Origin: Rana temporaria | Lineage: Eukaryota; Chordata; Amphibia; Anura; Ranidae | Reading direction: 5' to 3' | Length of the DNA: 64,000 nt | NCBI RefSeq assembly: GCF_905171775.1 | Contig: NC_053494.1 | Location: 132,472,210 to 132,536,209 of the forward strand | Notes under the pieces: generated by a model | What the model saw: the letters and a program-made list of their open reading frames with translations, nothing else | Database searches by the model: none | What the model was told of the DNA's origin: nothing | Shown: positions 1 to 11,862 of the stretch, in pieces | How the letters are laid out: each line of letters opens with the position of its first letter | Numbering within the stretch: the stretch's first letter is position 1 | Translations under genes and position numbers: made by a program

Positions 1-433
1 CAAATAGTCAATGCTTTCGACGTGAACGTAACTTACGTCCAGCCCCATTCACGGACGACTTACGCAAACAACATAAAATACGACACTGTTCGTACGTTTC
101 CGACATCCATACCTAACATGACTTACCCATTCTTTATGAGTGGTAACTTTACGCCGGCGTATGTCTTACGTAAACTACGTATCCTGATACGCCGGGCGCA
201 CGTACGTTTGTGAATCGGCGTATCTAGCTAATTTGCATATTCAACGCGGAAATCTACGAAAGCGCCACCTAGCGGCCAGCGCAAATATGCAACTAAGATA
301 CAACGCCGTAAGAGACTTACGCCGCTCATATCTAAGCAGAATTTATGCGTAACTGATTCTAAGAATAAGGCGCATAGATACGACGGCTCTCATTCGGACA
401 TTCGCCATCGTAAGTCCTTTGAGAATCTGGGCC
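1..433. repeat. Partial MITE, right end, GGCCCAGATTC family
   Basis: This is dense in TACG and ACGTA motifs (acttacgtcc, cttacgcc) and ends in GAGAATCTGGGCC. That end is the inverted counterpart of the GGCCCAGATTC end of the complete element at 39468-40221, so this is the right part of a related element whose left part lies before the window. The bases just after it (ctataactttgg) match an internal part of another repeat seen near 45490, so it probably inserted into that repeat. The 63-codon frame at 22-213 is repeat sequence and not a gene. Confidence 0.7.
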
Positions 434-660
434 TATAACTTTGGTGCAAACCAATCAATATACGCTTATAGGGATTTTTCATTACTAAAAATATGTAGCA
501 GAATACATATTGGCCTAAATTGATGAAGACATTTTATTTTTTCATTTTTTTATTGGATATGTTTTAAAACTGAAAGATATTTTTATTTTTTTTAAATTGT
601 CAATTTGTTTTTGTTATTAGCGCAAAAAAAGAATGTAGAGGTGATTAAATACCACCAAAA
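434..660 (-). repeat. Fragment of the TTAACCACTT-ended repeat
   Basis: The stretch with caaaccaatcaata, aaaatatgtagcagaatac and ggtgattaaataccacc matches 45485-45720 and the related blocks near 44430-44660 by eye. It is a truncated copy in the reverse orientation relative to the copy at 27998. Bases 661-797 after it hold nothing I recognise. Confidence 0.65.
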
Positions 661-797
661 TAAAGCTGAATCTGCTCTTCTCAAGACAGAATAAATTGAG
701 TTCCTCTAATCTTTACTCATACCTATGCTCCTCCATGAGGTCTTACTAATGATTTGTACAGGGGCAGAATGATGTTATTCTGAAGTCTACATTTCTC

Positions 798-1659
798 TTA
801 ACCTTCTTAGCGGTATTCCTGAGTGTGGCGTGGGGTGAATTTTTCATACCAAGAGTGGTAACCCCAAGCCACACTCGGGATTGCATCGCAGTATCCAGAG
901 AAAGTTACTTACCTTGTCCCCTGGATCCTGTGATGTCTCCCCGCTGTGTGCGGTGGCTGTGTCTTCTGCCCAATGTACTGAATGCCGGGCTCCAATTCCT
1001 GCGAGCGTCGCAACGCGCGGGGATGGAGTACCAGTGGAAAATTCAAAAAGTGAAAAATACTTAACACATAAAGTACACTGTAATCCTACAGATTACATTA
1101 CTGTTTCAAACTATTTCACATCCCTTTTGTCCCTAGTCGTTTGTCCAGTGCCCTGCATGCAGTTTTATATTATATATACTGTTCTTTCTGCCTAGAAACT
1201 GGAGAATGTCCATGGCAACCAAAAAGTGTCCCTTTATGTCAAAAGCGGTTTTAGACCAGCTAGAAAACAGCGATAATAAATTAGAACACTTGCAGAATTG
1301 AGAGCTAGTGATTTGTGGGGAAATTCGTCATCAGACACTGAAAGTAACGACAGCGTCAATTCTGCAACCAAGCAAATTTCAGTGTTTTTGAGTTGATTAC
1401 ATTATTGAATGAATTTTATTATTATTATATTATTATTTTTGATAATTATTTATAGTTATTTATTATATTATAATTTTTGATTTTGTGTTTCGAACTTTAT
1501 CATATCCGGGATGTCTACTAGACTCTTGTTTGGACAGATTTAAGTGCGTTATTCTTAAGATTCACAAGCCTACAATATAAAATGCCAAATTTCTATGCAA
1601 AACAATGTACCACTTTCAGCATCAAAAATCTGACATAATCATACCGCCAGGGAGGTTAA
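798..1659. mobile_element. Non-autonomous piggyBac-like element, copy 1
   Basis: The element occupies 802-1655 between TTAA (798-801) and TTAA (1656-1659). The right end reads ATACCGCCAGGGAGG and the left end CCTTCTTAGCGGTAT, an imperfect terminal inverted repeat. The inside has a GC-rich left third and an AT-rich ATTATTAT third, as in the copies at 11867 and 57792. No transposase is present; frames at 825-1064 and 881-1195 are in-repeat noise. TTAA target duplication and CC-initial ends are the hallmark of piggyBac elements; family assignment rests on ends only. Confidence 0.75.
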
Positions 1660-2640
1660 TAGATGTATAGTAAAACTAAAAAAAAAAATCCTTATTTTTC
1701 TTTAATAGTTTGTAATGCAAGATATGGTATGTCAAGGATTCTTGTTCAGGGTTGTGTCTACTTGAAAAAAAAGAGAAAAAATCTTGTTCATCAAGAATTT
1801 GACATATCATTTTTATGTGTTGACAAAAAAAGTTCATAACCTTGTACAAACAAATGAAAAATTACAGATTTGGACAGAAAATTAGAACACAGCATTAGTA
1901 TCACTCACGTGTCTACAGAAGCGTATACCATCTATTTCCATCTACTTTAACACAATCTAGATCAAACAGAAGCTTGTCTTTCATGAGACCTTTATTTTAA
2001 AGCACTACAGAATCACCTGGCACTGAGCAGGTTAATTGTATCCCATATAAAGGTAGTACATCTCTACCCTTATTGCATGTATCCATCATGTATTTTAGGA
2101 CTGACACATTTACACAAGCAATAAGGGCTCATGCAGTGTAAGCCAGGGGCCATACCTAAACTATAACAGAGGGGTGCGAAGCAAATCCCCAGTGGGAAGT
2201 TTATGAGATAGGAGGCAGCTAAGGCCTCAGAAGCAATTGAAGATGATCTCCCTGAGGTGCACGGTATGAGTTATCTGTAGTTAACGCTCTCTTCTTGATG
2301 TGCTGCTATCCACTATACTCAAAGACAGCCCTTATCTTGTTCTAAATGGACAAGGCATCCAACACAGGTACTGGAAAGTTCAGTGAGGAACAAGCATCAC
2401 AATTTCTGTACATGAACTGCATCAATTTGGCTACCATGCATTTTAAATGATCAAAAAAAAACTAAAGAAAACTGAGAAGTGACTTCATAAAAAAAAAACT
2501 TGGACAGGTATTCCATTGCTGCTTTATAGCTTGAGCTGCTAAAAAAACATCCCTGGCATACGGTCGCTTCAGGTCATATTTGTGTACAGGAGTTTTGTCG
2601 CTCTAAAGGAAACTCTATATCATTCACTAAAAACATTTAA
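1660..2640. other. SATB2 intron, no recognised feature
   Basis: A/T-rich intronic sequence with short A runs. I see no exon, no RNA gene and no clear repeat boundary here. Confidence 0.5.
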
Positions 2641-4080
2641 CCCAGTTGCCAAGTATAGGGGTCCTAGTGTACAGTTTACAGTGGCTCCATTTTATCCATA
2701 AGCATACATGCCAAGTAAAAGTATCCCACAGTATATGTAAAACATTTGTGTGTGGGGGGGGGGTTTTCTTTTTTTATCCTCTCTAATTTGGAGCCACTGC
2801 TGTTTACCCCTATAAATGGCGCCCGCAGTGCACTAGCTTTTTTTGTCTCTACAATAATAGTGGTGCCATCCCTCAATGCCCTTCAATATTTTGGTAAGCC
2901 TAATCTGACCTTTCTCAATATGACGTACGATCTCTTTCAAAATGTTTTTAGTTTATTTATTATAGGCTACTTTAATAATCTGTATTACTTTTGGCCTTTC
3001 CCAATAGGGAGCCGACCTCTTGATCTTTCTTCAAAATGGCACCCATAGTTCATTCAGTTTCGCCTTCCCCAAAATATTAAATGGCACCTCTAGTTTATCT
3101 ACTTTGGGCTACACTAATAACATGTTTTTTTTTCCTTTTGCCTACCCCAATATGATGCTGGCCCATTGATCTTCTTTAAAATGGCACCTGTAGCTCTATC
3201 TATGTGGGCAACATTAAGATGGCAGCGCCAGCCGGTTTTGAGTTCCTTTAAAATGGGGGCTGTATGTGTTCTGATGTAGCTCAGCACATGATGATAAAGG
3301 GTTGATAAAGGGGTAGCACCATTTTGAAATGTATTTCCCTGCTCCCCTGTGACGTCATTCATCATGTCCTCTAGATCCCTGGCCTGGTATACAGCTGATT
3401 TTCTGATCTAGGACAAGAGGCTGTCACAGGAGAAACTAGGCTTGGCTGTGTATAGGCTGTCACTTGCTGGTCTGTATTATATGTGCTTTCTGGAAAATAC
3501 ACATTGTGAGTGAACATTTGCTTTTTATTTCAACTTTTGTTAAATGTGCTACACTTAGTTGGTGGGGTTTGTGTGTCTCTCTCTTTTTGTGTTTTTATAT
3601 AGGTGTCTCATATAACAGCCTGCAGTGATTGTGTTGTATCTATATGCCCAAATTCCAAGTATAGGGGTCCTAGTGTACAGTTTACAGTGGCTGCATTTTA
3701 TTCATAACCACCAATAATAAGTATACGGTTCTAGTATAATGTCTACTGTGGTTTTGACATGTGACAAGTGACATTTTACTATAAGCTCAATGCCAAGTAT
3801 ACTGTAGGTGTCCTACAGTCAGTATAGTCAATTGTAACTGCATTCATCCATTAGCACAAATGTCAATTGTAAGGGTTCAAGTGTACTGAAGCACAAAGGG
3901 AAAAGTATAGATGTCATAGTGTACATTTTGCAATGGCTGCATTTTATACATAACCACACATGCCAAGTATAGGCATCCCAGTGTATCATTTGTAGTTACT
4001 GCATTTTATCCATAAGCACAAATGTCAAATAAAGGTGTTAAAGTTTTCAGTGGTTGCAATTGTTGCCACATTTTCACAAA
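2641..4080. repeat. Degenerate tandem repeat region
   Basis: Two motifs recur. One is ccaagtataggggtcctag followed by tacagtggctgcattttat and cataaccaca, seen at about 2648, 3655, 3793, 3905 and 3963, with many mutations and roughly 70-140 bp spacing. The other, between 2810 and 3240, is an aaaatggcacc motif followed by tagtt and a gggctac motif, repeated about every 70-100 bp. This looks like an old, decayed satellite split in two. Frames at 2746-3048 and 3114-3365 lie inside it and resemble no protein I know. Confidence 0.6.
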
Positions 4081-4092
4081 ATGCTACTCTCA

Positions 4093-4671
4093 GGCCTCGT
4101 ATACACGACCGAGAAACTCGACGGGCGAAACACATGGTTTTCCTCCTTGTTAGGCTTGTCGAGGAACTCGACAAGCTTGCTTTGCATACACGCAGTCAAG
4201 CCAAAATCTCCTCGTTCTCAAACGCAGTGACATACAACACATACAATGGCAGGGGAATTTCTATTCCACTGGCTAAACTCTTGTGGCTGCTTTTGCTAAT
4301 TTCATGTGTTAAATAAAAGTTTGGTAAGAGACGATTTGCACTTTTCAGTCTGTTACAGCTTTAAAAATGTGTTATCTCCATTACAAATGCTACTTTTACT
4401 CCCGTCTCATACTTTAATCTGAGCAAGCATGGGTTTCTTAGCATGCAGACGTCCGCGTTTCTCGTTGAAAACCAGCCTGTCGAGAATCTTGACGAGCCAA
4501 ATCAGACTCCCGTCGAGAAAATAGAGAACTTGCTCTCTTTTTGGCTTGTCGAGGTTCTCAACAGTTTCCTCGACGGAAATGTACACACGACCGGTTTCCT
4601 CGGCAAAAAAATATCTCCCAGCAAGGTTCTTGCTGGTTTTTGCAGAGAAACTCGGTCGTGTGTACGAGGCC
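4093..4671. mobile_element. Long palindromic MITE (PIF/Harbinger-like), copy 1
   Basis: It starts GGCCTCGTATACACGACC and ends with GTGTGTACGAGGCC, flanked by TCA on the left and TGA on the right. At about 580 bp it is roughly twice the length of most copies in the window. It carries an internal non-palindromic core (about 4180-4440) with a cattgtatgtgttgtatgtc-type stretch shared, in inverted form, with the long copy at 22372. It may be closer to the progenitor of the short copies. Frames at 4035-4316, 4443-4688 and 4502-4702 are repeat-derived. Confidence 0.75.
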
Positions 4672-5699
4672 TGAATCTGATCAGATAGCCATGTGTATTC
4701 ATATTTTATAAAGGATTTTTATGTACATAATATTAGTAATAGTAATATTAGTTCTTTTCAAGTTGGACTTTTACTGCATTCTCTTTATACCAGAAAACGG
4801 TCTTTCTTGTGTAGATAAAAAAAAGTACAGACACGGTCTGAAGGACTAGTAGTAGAAGTAGCAAATGTTGCATGGGGAAGTGGCTGCTCTGTCCCGTATT
4901 TGACATTTATTGAAGTGTGTTCATCACAAAATAAGAGCCTTTCAAATACACAAATGTTTGATATTGTGTATTGTGAGGTATAAGCAGTATGGTGAAATGA
5001 TTTGTGCTTGGAGGCCTACTTTTTTTAGTTACACCTCTGTGAAAAAGTCTAGGTTCCATCATGCTCTGCAGGGTGTTTTGGGGTCAATGATCCCTCTAAA
5101 GAAATCTCCAGCTCCAGAAAACCAACATAGGTTGCACTGTAGCTGGGTGAATAAGTGAGGTGTCACTCCCCACTGATGAAAATATAACAGAATGTCACTC
5201 GTCAATGACAAAATAACACCTCGCTCATCCAGGAGAGTGACTCTGCAAGAAGATGAGTATTTCTTTGCCCTACCCTGCACAACAATCCTGTGGCCAGCAA
5301 GTTGTCATCAGAAATGAGATCACAAATGTGACATGGGCCCTAAGCTGGCCATAGATGGATCAATATTTGGTCGATTCAGCAGGGACCAGTGGAATTTCAA
5401 TTAGTGTGTGGCCAACCCTGTTTGACAGAAGTCAATCATGTGATCAACTTCTGTCGATTGAACAAGTTTGAAAAGTTTTTTGATCAGCGGAAAATATCAG
5501 GTGAGGCCAAAACAGCCCAGCATGGCTCAGGTAGAGGAAGATTGCACAGCAGTGCATTCTCACTGTATAAAGAGACCTGTGAAAAATGGGAAAAAAGAAA
5601 ACACATCGGAGGGCCACCATGATCAGAACCAGTGCTCACATTTGTTTTTTCATTCTGCACACTGCATAGTATACCTTTGGGGGGAAAAAAATCTCTTAC
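4672..5699 (-). other. SATB2 intron downstream of CUT2 exon (5' part)
   Basis: The intron begins at 5699 on the minus strand with GTAAGA and runs off the left edge of the window, so it is at least 5.7 kb. The homeodomain exon that follows in SATB2 is not seen anywhere in 1-5699. A short inverted repeat, GACAGAAGT and ACTTCTGTC with a 14-base loop, sits near 5424-5455. Confidence 0.7.
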
Positions 5700-5897
5700 C
5701 TGTACAGGTTCAGGGGTAATTTGTACAACATGTTGGAGTCTTTCACTGTGGTGATGTCTGGATTCCTCTTCGTATATGGCATCTCTCTCATGTTGTGGGA
5801 GGCCAAGAAAGCGGCGTATGGTGCACAGATTCTCCCACAATGTACGATTTTCTGGGCTTGGGTTTTCCTTCCAGCGCAGAAGCTCACAGAGCCAGCC
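5700..5897 (-). CDS. SATB2: SATB2 internal exon: second half of CUT domain 2
   Basis: The exon has 66 codons, beginning GWLCELLRWKENPSPENRTL and ending TPEPVQ. SATB2 binds AT-rich matrix-attachment DNA in the nucleus and recruits chromatin modifiers; CUT2 is one of its DNA-binding modules. The acceptor is TTGCTTATTGCAG before 5897 and the donor is CAG|GTAAGA at 5700/5699, both phase 0. The motif WLCELLRWKE...NRTLWENL followed by IRRFLGLPQHERDAIYEE is the CUT-domain signature. The tail HHHSERLQHVVQ favours SATB2 over its paralogue SATB1, as I recall the two proteins. Reading continues past both splice sites into intron, so the longer open frame 5484-6068 is not all coding. It follows the exon at 33912-34076. 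Confidence 0.95.
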
Positions 5898-7830
5898 CTG
5901 CAATAAGCAAATGACCATAAAAATGTACACCTTTTTTATACATCTATATGAAGGACAATTTTGCCTGAACTGAACAAGATACTGCAAGAAAAAAAAAAGA
6001 GAAAGGGCATCAGGATAGATGCAATATCTTTCATGATGGGCATCTAAGTGATTGACCCTCTTGGACATTAATGTTGTGGCCTATTGGACCAGTGAATGGT
6101 GGTTGTGGCCAGTATGTGAGGCACCACTGAACTAGATAACATAAGTACAAATTGAAAGACTCTAGTTAATATTCCACTGCAAATGTATACAGTCAACCTA
6201 CCCAAAAGAAGATATTCTGGGTAAAGTCTATTATTTTTCGTAGTAGGTCTTTGAGTGTTTTACTCATCCATGTGTCAGTGTCATAGTTTGGCAAAGGTAT
6301 ACGGTTGCTTTAAAAATGCAGTTTGGCTGCATATGGTTTTGGATAGTAATGGTCAGGTTGTTTATCCTACACATGTACAACCATATTGTCTTAATCTTCT
6401 TGGCCAGATTTTGATCGATGACTGACCACTTATGACTTATGAGAAGCTTAATTGAGTCCTACATTTGGGCAGAGTCTTGTTACTGAGTCTCTGTGAGCTT
6501 GCATTTATGAAATTCTCACATGGAATGTATGGCATGTGTTTCACCTTTCCAAAACTCCTGCTACTGAAAATTGGGTGTTTTATGGGCAAAGCAGTTGTGC
6601 TATTAGGGTAACAGAGGCATATAATTTACGAGCCCAACACACGTTTTTTTTAAACATTTCATTAGATACTTAGTAGTATTACTGTATATATTTAGGTACT
6701 TTACTTGAGTAATGTTGATGCATTCTATAATGGTAAAATTCCATATTAGGTGTTATTAAAAGTGTTTATGACACACTCAAACAAAGCTACTAGCAGTAAA
6801 GTAGAGTAGATAAGTGGTATGTCCTGATTATACCCAGACTGAAGTACATCAGCTAGAACAACTATTACCTAAAGAAGTCTTATCCAAGAGTGTTACTTCT
6901 TAATTACGGTAAGACCCTGTTTTACTTACAGTGCTCTGCAAAAGTAGTCATTATAACGTTTATTTCTGAGTTAAAGTGGGACTAAACCTATTAATGTAAC
7001 CATATCCCAATACGGCACATTTGAGGCATGCTGTGAATGATAACTGTCACAGTTGATTTTGCTCTCAACCGAACTGCCAAACCATTGCATGGCTGGTGTA
7101 ATAACTGATCACATGTGTAGTACCATGGCAACTGCAGATCAAATAGAGGCTAGATAGCAGTGTCCTTGGCTGTAAAGGGTAGGAGGATTTAGTTCCACTT
7201 TAAGTACAGTAACACATAGCAGCCAATCAAATTCGATCTTGTACTGGCATGATTTCAATGTGAAGTCGGGTTGATTGCTATGGGTTGCTTTACTTTTTTG
7301 TTAAAAAAAAATAGATTTCCCCTTACTTTGTGTTTTCTCTCTCTCTACACTGTGCACTTCCAATGTACTTCTTGTGCAGGTTGTGTGCTTCAGTGGCTGC
7401 TAAACCTCACAGTGGCGAGTATGGCTAACCTTTCCAGCGCACTCACTATCACTAAAATCCCAAATAATCTTTAACATATTAATGTTTTTTTTATTTTATC
7501 TTTGTAACGTGAAGTTTAACAAAACAAATATAATTTTAAAGGTTGTTTTCAAGCTTTTTAAATCTGAAGCTTCATTAAAAGAATACCTGGTCATTCAGCC
7601 ATGAAGGTCTTTTTTCAGGAACTTCCTGTTAGAAGGTGATAACTGTCTCTCAACTGTGCTTCTACATTGTCAGCCTATCATATGCACCCCTGGTGGAGAC
7701 TACAAGCAAGCTGTGCTGACACAAGCATAGTCCACTACTGACACTATAAGAAGGCAGGTTCTGAGCAATGATGTGTAACTGTGTATATAGGCAGAAGTGA
7801 CTGAAAAAAGCTGGAGGAAATCAGCAGTAC
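5898..7830 (-). other. SATB2 intron, 3' portion of a 28-kb intron
   Basis: This belongs to the 28,014-bp intron (5898-33911) between the two halves of CUT domain 2. The stretch 5898-7830 is mostly single-copy in appearance and AT-rich. I see no exon, RNA gene or clear mobile element. The frame at 7271-7474 has no recognisable protein. Confidence 0.6.
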
Positions 7831-8163
7831 TTAAAGTGGTTGTAAACCCTTACATATACCCAGTGAAATGACTTGCCTCAGGTGATAGATGGCGAGGAAA
7901 CAAATCCTCCTACATAAGTTTAACTGTTTAATCTGCATTGTTGCAAAAAAGAAATGAAAAGTATTTTTCCACAGACTCACATAGCAGGGGCGGGGTGCTG
8001 CAGTTACACACTGTACAAGAGCTCTGAGAGCTGATTGGAGGGAAGGGAAAGGACAGTGCCCCCGCCCCTTTTGTGCAGCACACAGTTACATTACTGAGGC
8101 TGTTCCTCCCCATCACGTTTTTAGCACTTATGATAGTCAATCAGCTTCTAACTTCAGCTTGTT
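7831..8163. repeat. Truncated TTAA-bounded repeat (AGTGGTTGTAAACCC end)
   Basis: It starts with TTAA then AGTGGTTGTAAACCCTTAC and continues cagtgaaatgacttgcctca, matching the complete copy at 59596-59993. The right end expected from that copy is missing. The match fades before the next element begins at 8167. Confidence 0.65.
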
Positions 8164-8166
8164 CAA

Positions 8167-9080
8167 TTAAAGTGGTTGTATACCTAAATCTGTCATTTTG
8201 AATTTAATTATGTCTTCTAATTTCCCCAATCTATTGCCATTTTTTTTTTAGCCTACCTGCTTCCTTTTCGTGTTATCTCTATATTTCCGAGTAATGACGT
8301 TGATATGCGCATGCGCCGTATCATCGACAATTCCGGCAAGCCGGGACCCTGCCAGAAACATTATTTTGTGTATGTCGGGGCTGCGTCATTTCCTGTTGTT
8401 GACGTCAGCCCCGACACCCCGTGATGTTTAGTCAGATATTTCCTCCCCAAGAGGATCATCGTTACCTTGTGACTCCTACGGCACAGGGGGTGAAGGAGAC
8501 AGACAGCGCAAGTTTCAAAGAAGCAGAACTACAGAGAGGAGCCTGCTAAACGACTGATACAGCTGCATACATAATCAAAAGTAATGAATACTTTATTAGT
8601 TTATTAATCTATTAAAGTTTTTTTTGTCATGTAATTTTTTTAATACATTTTGTAAAGTTTGTCTAGTCTTTAAGGGATTAGATTGAAAATGATTACTCAG
8701 CCTGCTCCAGGAGGTATGGTCACTTTCTTCTGTATTACCTCGTTTCTGAAGCAAGCTGTGAGTCGCTATGCCTCGCCTATGCCTCTTTTTCGTAGTAAGC
8801 GGAAACAAAGAAGAGGCTTGGCTATGTTATTACTGCGCATGCGCGGGATTACCCCAACGATTAGGTACTATGGGCGGAAGTAGTTATCATACCAGACTAA
8901 GAAGACCACAGTGGAGATGGCACCAGTGAGGATACAAGAGAAACAGGAAAAACTAAGATAAAAATACAGTAAGATAAAGAATTTATGTATTTACATAGCG
9001 ATCAATCGTTTTTAATTTAAGATGTCTTTCATAATATTAGGAAATTGTAATTTATGTTGGAGGGTTTACTACCGCTTTAA
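8167..9080. mobile_element. TTAA-bounded non-autonomous element, about 906 bp
   Basis: TTAA at 8167-8170 is followed by AGTGGTTGTATACC, and the right side reads GGTTTACTACCGCT before TTAA at 9077-9080, so the ends are inverted and imperfect. A GC-rich inner part carries gcatgcgcc and gcatgcgcggg blocks of opposite orientation (near 8309 and 8837). No transposase frame exists. The ends place it in the same broad TTAA-target class as the elements at 798 and 59592. Confidence 0.6.
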
Positions 9081-9159
9081 GCATTGACAAAGAAACCTGG
9101 AAGCTGACTGGTTTCTAAAATATGCAGAGCTGCACCAGATTTTTCTCTCCTAAGTTTTA

Positions 9160-9430
9160 GGCCCCGTACACACGACCAGTTTCCTTGGCAGAATTCAGCT
9201 TCCGACCGAGTTTCTGGCTGAATTCTGCCGAGGAAACTGGTCGTGTGTACACTTTCGGCCGAGGAAGCCGACGAGGACCTCGGCGAGGAAATAGAGAACA
9301 TGTTCTCTATTTCCTCGTTGTTCTATGGGAGCTCTCGTCCCGCCGAGCTCCTCGGCGGCTTCAGGGCTGAACTGGCCGAGGAACTCGATGTGTTTGGCAC
9401 GTCGAGTTCCTCGGCCGTGTGTACGAGGCC
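9160..9430. mobile_element. Palindromic MITE, copy 2 (GCCGAGG subtype)
   Basis: It starts GGCCCCGTACACACGACC, ends GTGTGTACGAGGCC, and has TTA on both flanks. It is the CCGAGGAAGCCGACGAGG subtype, with gaacatgttctctattt at the inner symmetry point. Frames on both strands here encode Ser/Arg-rich peptides purely because of the palindrome. Confidence 0.85.
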
Positions 9431-9443
9431 TTAGTAAATCAAC

Positions 9444-9649
9444 CTCTTATACACACGATCAAGCTTTGCCCGGCCAAATCACATTGGAATTCCGAAAAAT
9501 AGAACATGTTCTATATATAAACTCCGATGGAATTCATTGGAATTTCCGATGAAAAAACTCTGATGGGGCAACACACGATCGGAATATCCGATGGAAAAAG
9601 TCTGTCAGACTTTTTCCATCGGAAATTCCGACCGTGTGTACGCGGCATT
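9444..9649. mobile_element. Foldback MITE, ACACGATC/ATTCCGATGG subtype
   Basis: Adjacent to the previous MITE. The ends are tatacacacgatc and ccgtgtgtacgcgg, and the inside carries repeated TCCGATGGA and TCCATCGGA blocks (arms at about 9586-9630). A partial relative lies at 33147-33335. Confidence 0.65.
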
Positions 9650-11862
9650 AGTGCTCTGTAGATAGGCAAGTAAACACCATAGAGGGATATGGTTTATTCA
9701 GATTAATGTCTGAGGCTTACAATCACGCTAAAATGTATTTATTGAGTAATTTAAAAAAAATGTGTTATCACCTAAGGAAAAGAAGCACCTTACTGGTAGG
9801 ATCACCACGTATGATTTCATTGATAGAGGAATTTTAACTTTTTGACATTGCAGACTGTCTGCACCTAGGGTTTTAAGTCTGTGTTGATTTGGGTAAGTAC
9901 CAGTGTATACCTGCAGCCATGTACAGCTATTCATTTCGATTGAGCGGCTGTACGCAGTAACTGTGACGGGAAATACGCTCAAACTTTACAGGTAGCTGTG
10001 TGCATGAGCTCCTGCATACTGTGCATTCACATCAGTCCCTGCCCTAAAGTAACTTGCAGCCTACCTAAGGTTCCTATCTTAGATGCATACATACATAAAC
10101 ACACATACTAGCTTATTAATTCATCAGAATTTTTACTGAAATATTTCATGAAACAAGCATGTTGACCTTGAAAGAGTGATAACAAATAACATTCTTTGTG
10201 TATGTTCTGCCATTTTCTTTGCTGAACGCTGTTAGCCTCCTGAACTGTTTTTACTGATAAAGATCAAAGTAATGGCATAAGGAATTTTAATACACAGTGA
10301 AAACATGATAGCTGATCAAATTGTTAAGATGGTTAATAAGATAAATTGGAAATATGCTTTTATGGTATGCTAGTAAACTGTCAAAGGAAGATCTGTTCCA
10401 CCATTGATCTAGTCTTTCTACCCTGGGTGTGTGCACCTGCACAGATTTCATGTTGGGAGCAGCGGCTGTGTCTGTGTAGCCACTGCGTCACAATTGACAG
10501 CAATGGGACTGCCTATATGGTGATGCACGGTACATCTGTGCATTCCTAGGTGGGTAAACATGGCCCACACATGGGGCATCTATTCTAATGCACGGTGTGA
10601 ACGAGGCCTAAGCCCGATAGTGGAAATGAATGGAGCCACCACATCTAAGGGCTGGTATGTTACAATTAATTCAATGTTTGTTTTGGGGGTTTAGATACAC
10701 TTTTGTTTTGGTTACTTTAGATATACTCTAAAGGCCAAGTCCACCCTTAAATAAATGCACACATATTTATAGGGAACAAAATGTAAATGTATTGTTTATT
10801 TTCACAGGAGCCTGCAAAGCATCCACAGATCACAAGTGCAATGCTAGGCTCCTGCAGACCAGTGTTGCCAACAGTCAGTATTTTTACTGACAGTCAGTAA
10901 AAAATGGACACTTTTCTTCTGCAAGTAAATGCCAGTGACAGGAAAAGGTTGCCAGCTAAAAATACGGCTGTGATGCTCGGCTTGGAACTGCGCATACGCT
11001 AAGACCATCCAAGTGCCTGCTACAGTGTGTTTGGGCAAAACTGGCAGGGGGGCGGGACTAGCGGAAACGGTGCATGAGCATGTTATTTGATGTCATGGTG
11101 CAAGGGAGCCGAGCAGAGTGGCCGGAACCTCATGTGCGGGTCTTCTGGATGGGAGCAAGGCAAGCCAGGAGCGGGACTGTCAGTGCTGTTTGGACTGTAG
11201 TGGACTGAAGGGACCACCTGGTGTTGAGAGAGACTGTCACTGTAACTCAGGAGGGGACGTGTAATGTGGGTGAGGTGTCATCATCATCTGTGCTGTTATA
11301 CACTGCTATCAGTATCACTGTGAGATGCAATTTCATGTGTGTGCCTGCTCATTCTAATTTCGTGCCCCGCTGAGGCCTGTCCCTGAGCTACTTACTTACT
11401 ATATGGAAAATAAAATAAGAAATATGTTTTTTTTTTTTTATATCTTCAGTACCTTAAATCACATTGCTAATTGCATTGTACTTGTATGTAGCCTACCTAA
11501 ATACTGAAATTTGCACTTAAAACTGTATTTTTTTAACTTTTGGAAATGCCAGTAAAAGCTTGGCTGTTCCAGTAAATTCTACGTGCCATGTCAGTAAATT
11601 TATTTTTCTCCAGCTCCCTTTCAGGCTTTCAGTTACTGAACTGGAGGTATTGTCAATGGACTATGAGTGTGGTGATCATCACATTTGTCTTACATTGAAA
11701 ACTAAGTCTGTCTGGGGCAATTTGGGGGGGGGGGGGGCATATGCACCATGTTACATATATGTGACATGTAACATGGTGCAAAAGATGGAGTTAACTTATG
11801 TCTTCTTAAATTCCTTTTAATTCTTAGTTGTCAATAAAGAATAAAATTGTTTAATGCAAATC
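9650..11862 (-). other. SATB2 intron, largely featureless
   Basis: No exon is seen. An odd short feature is a 14-bp inverted repeat (GCACCATGTTACAT and its complement) at 11743-11779, immediately after a G run at 11725-11737. Repeat-like text (aacgaggcctaagccc) occurs near 10600, but I could not define ends. Confidence 0.5.

Noticed and set aside
1..5699. Search for the SATB2 homeodomain and C-terminal exon
   Set aside because: No minus-strand frame contains the homeodomain core (ALGILQSFI, IIKFFQNQRY). It must lie before base 1.
5484..6068. Whole 194-codon frame as one SATB2 exon
   Set aside because: Only 5700-5897 matches SATB2. The CAG acceptor and GTAAGA donor bound that part, and the remainder does not resemble the protein.
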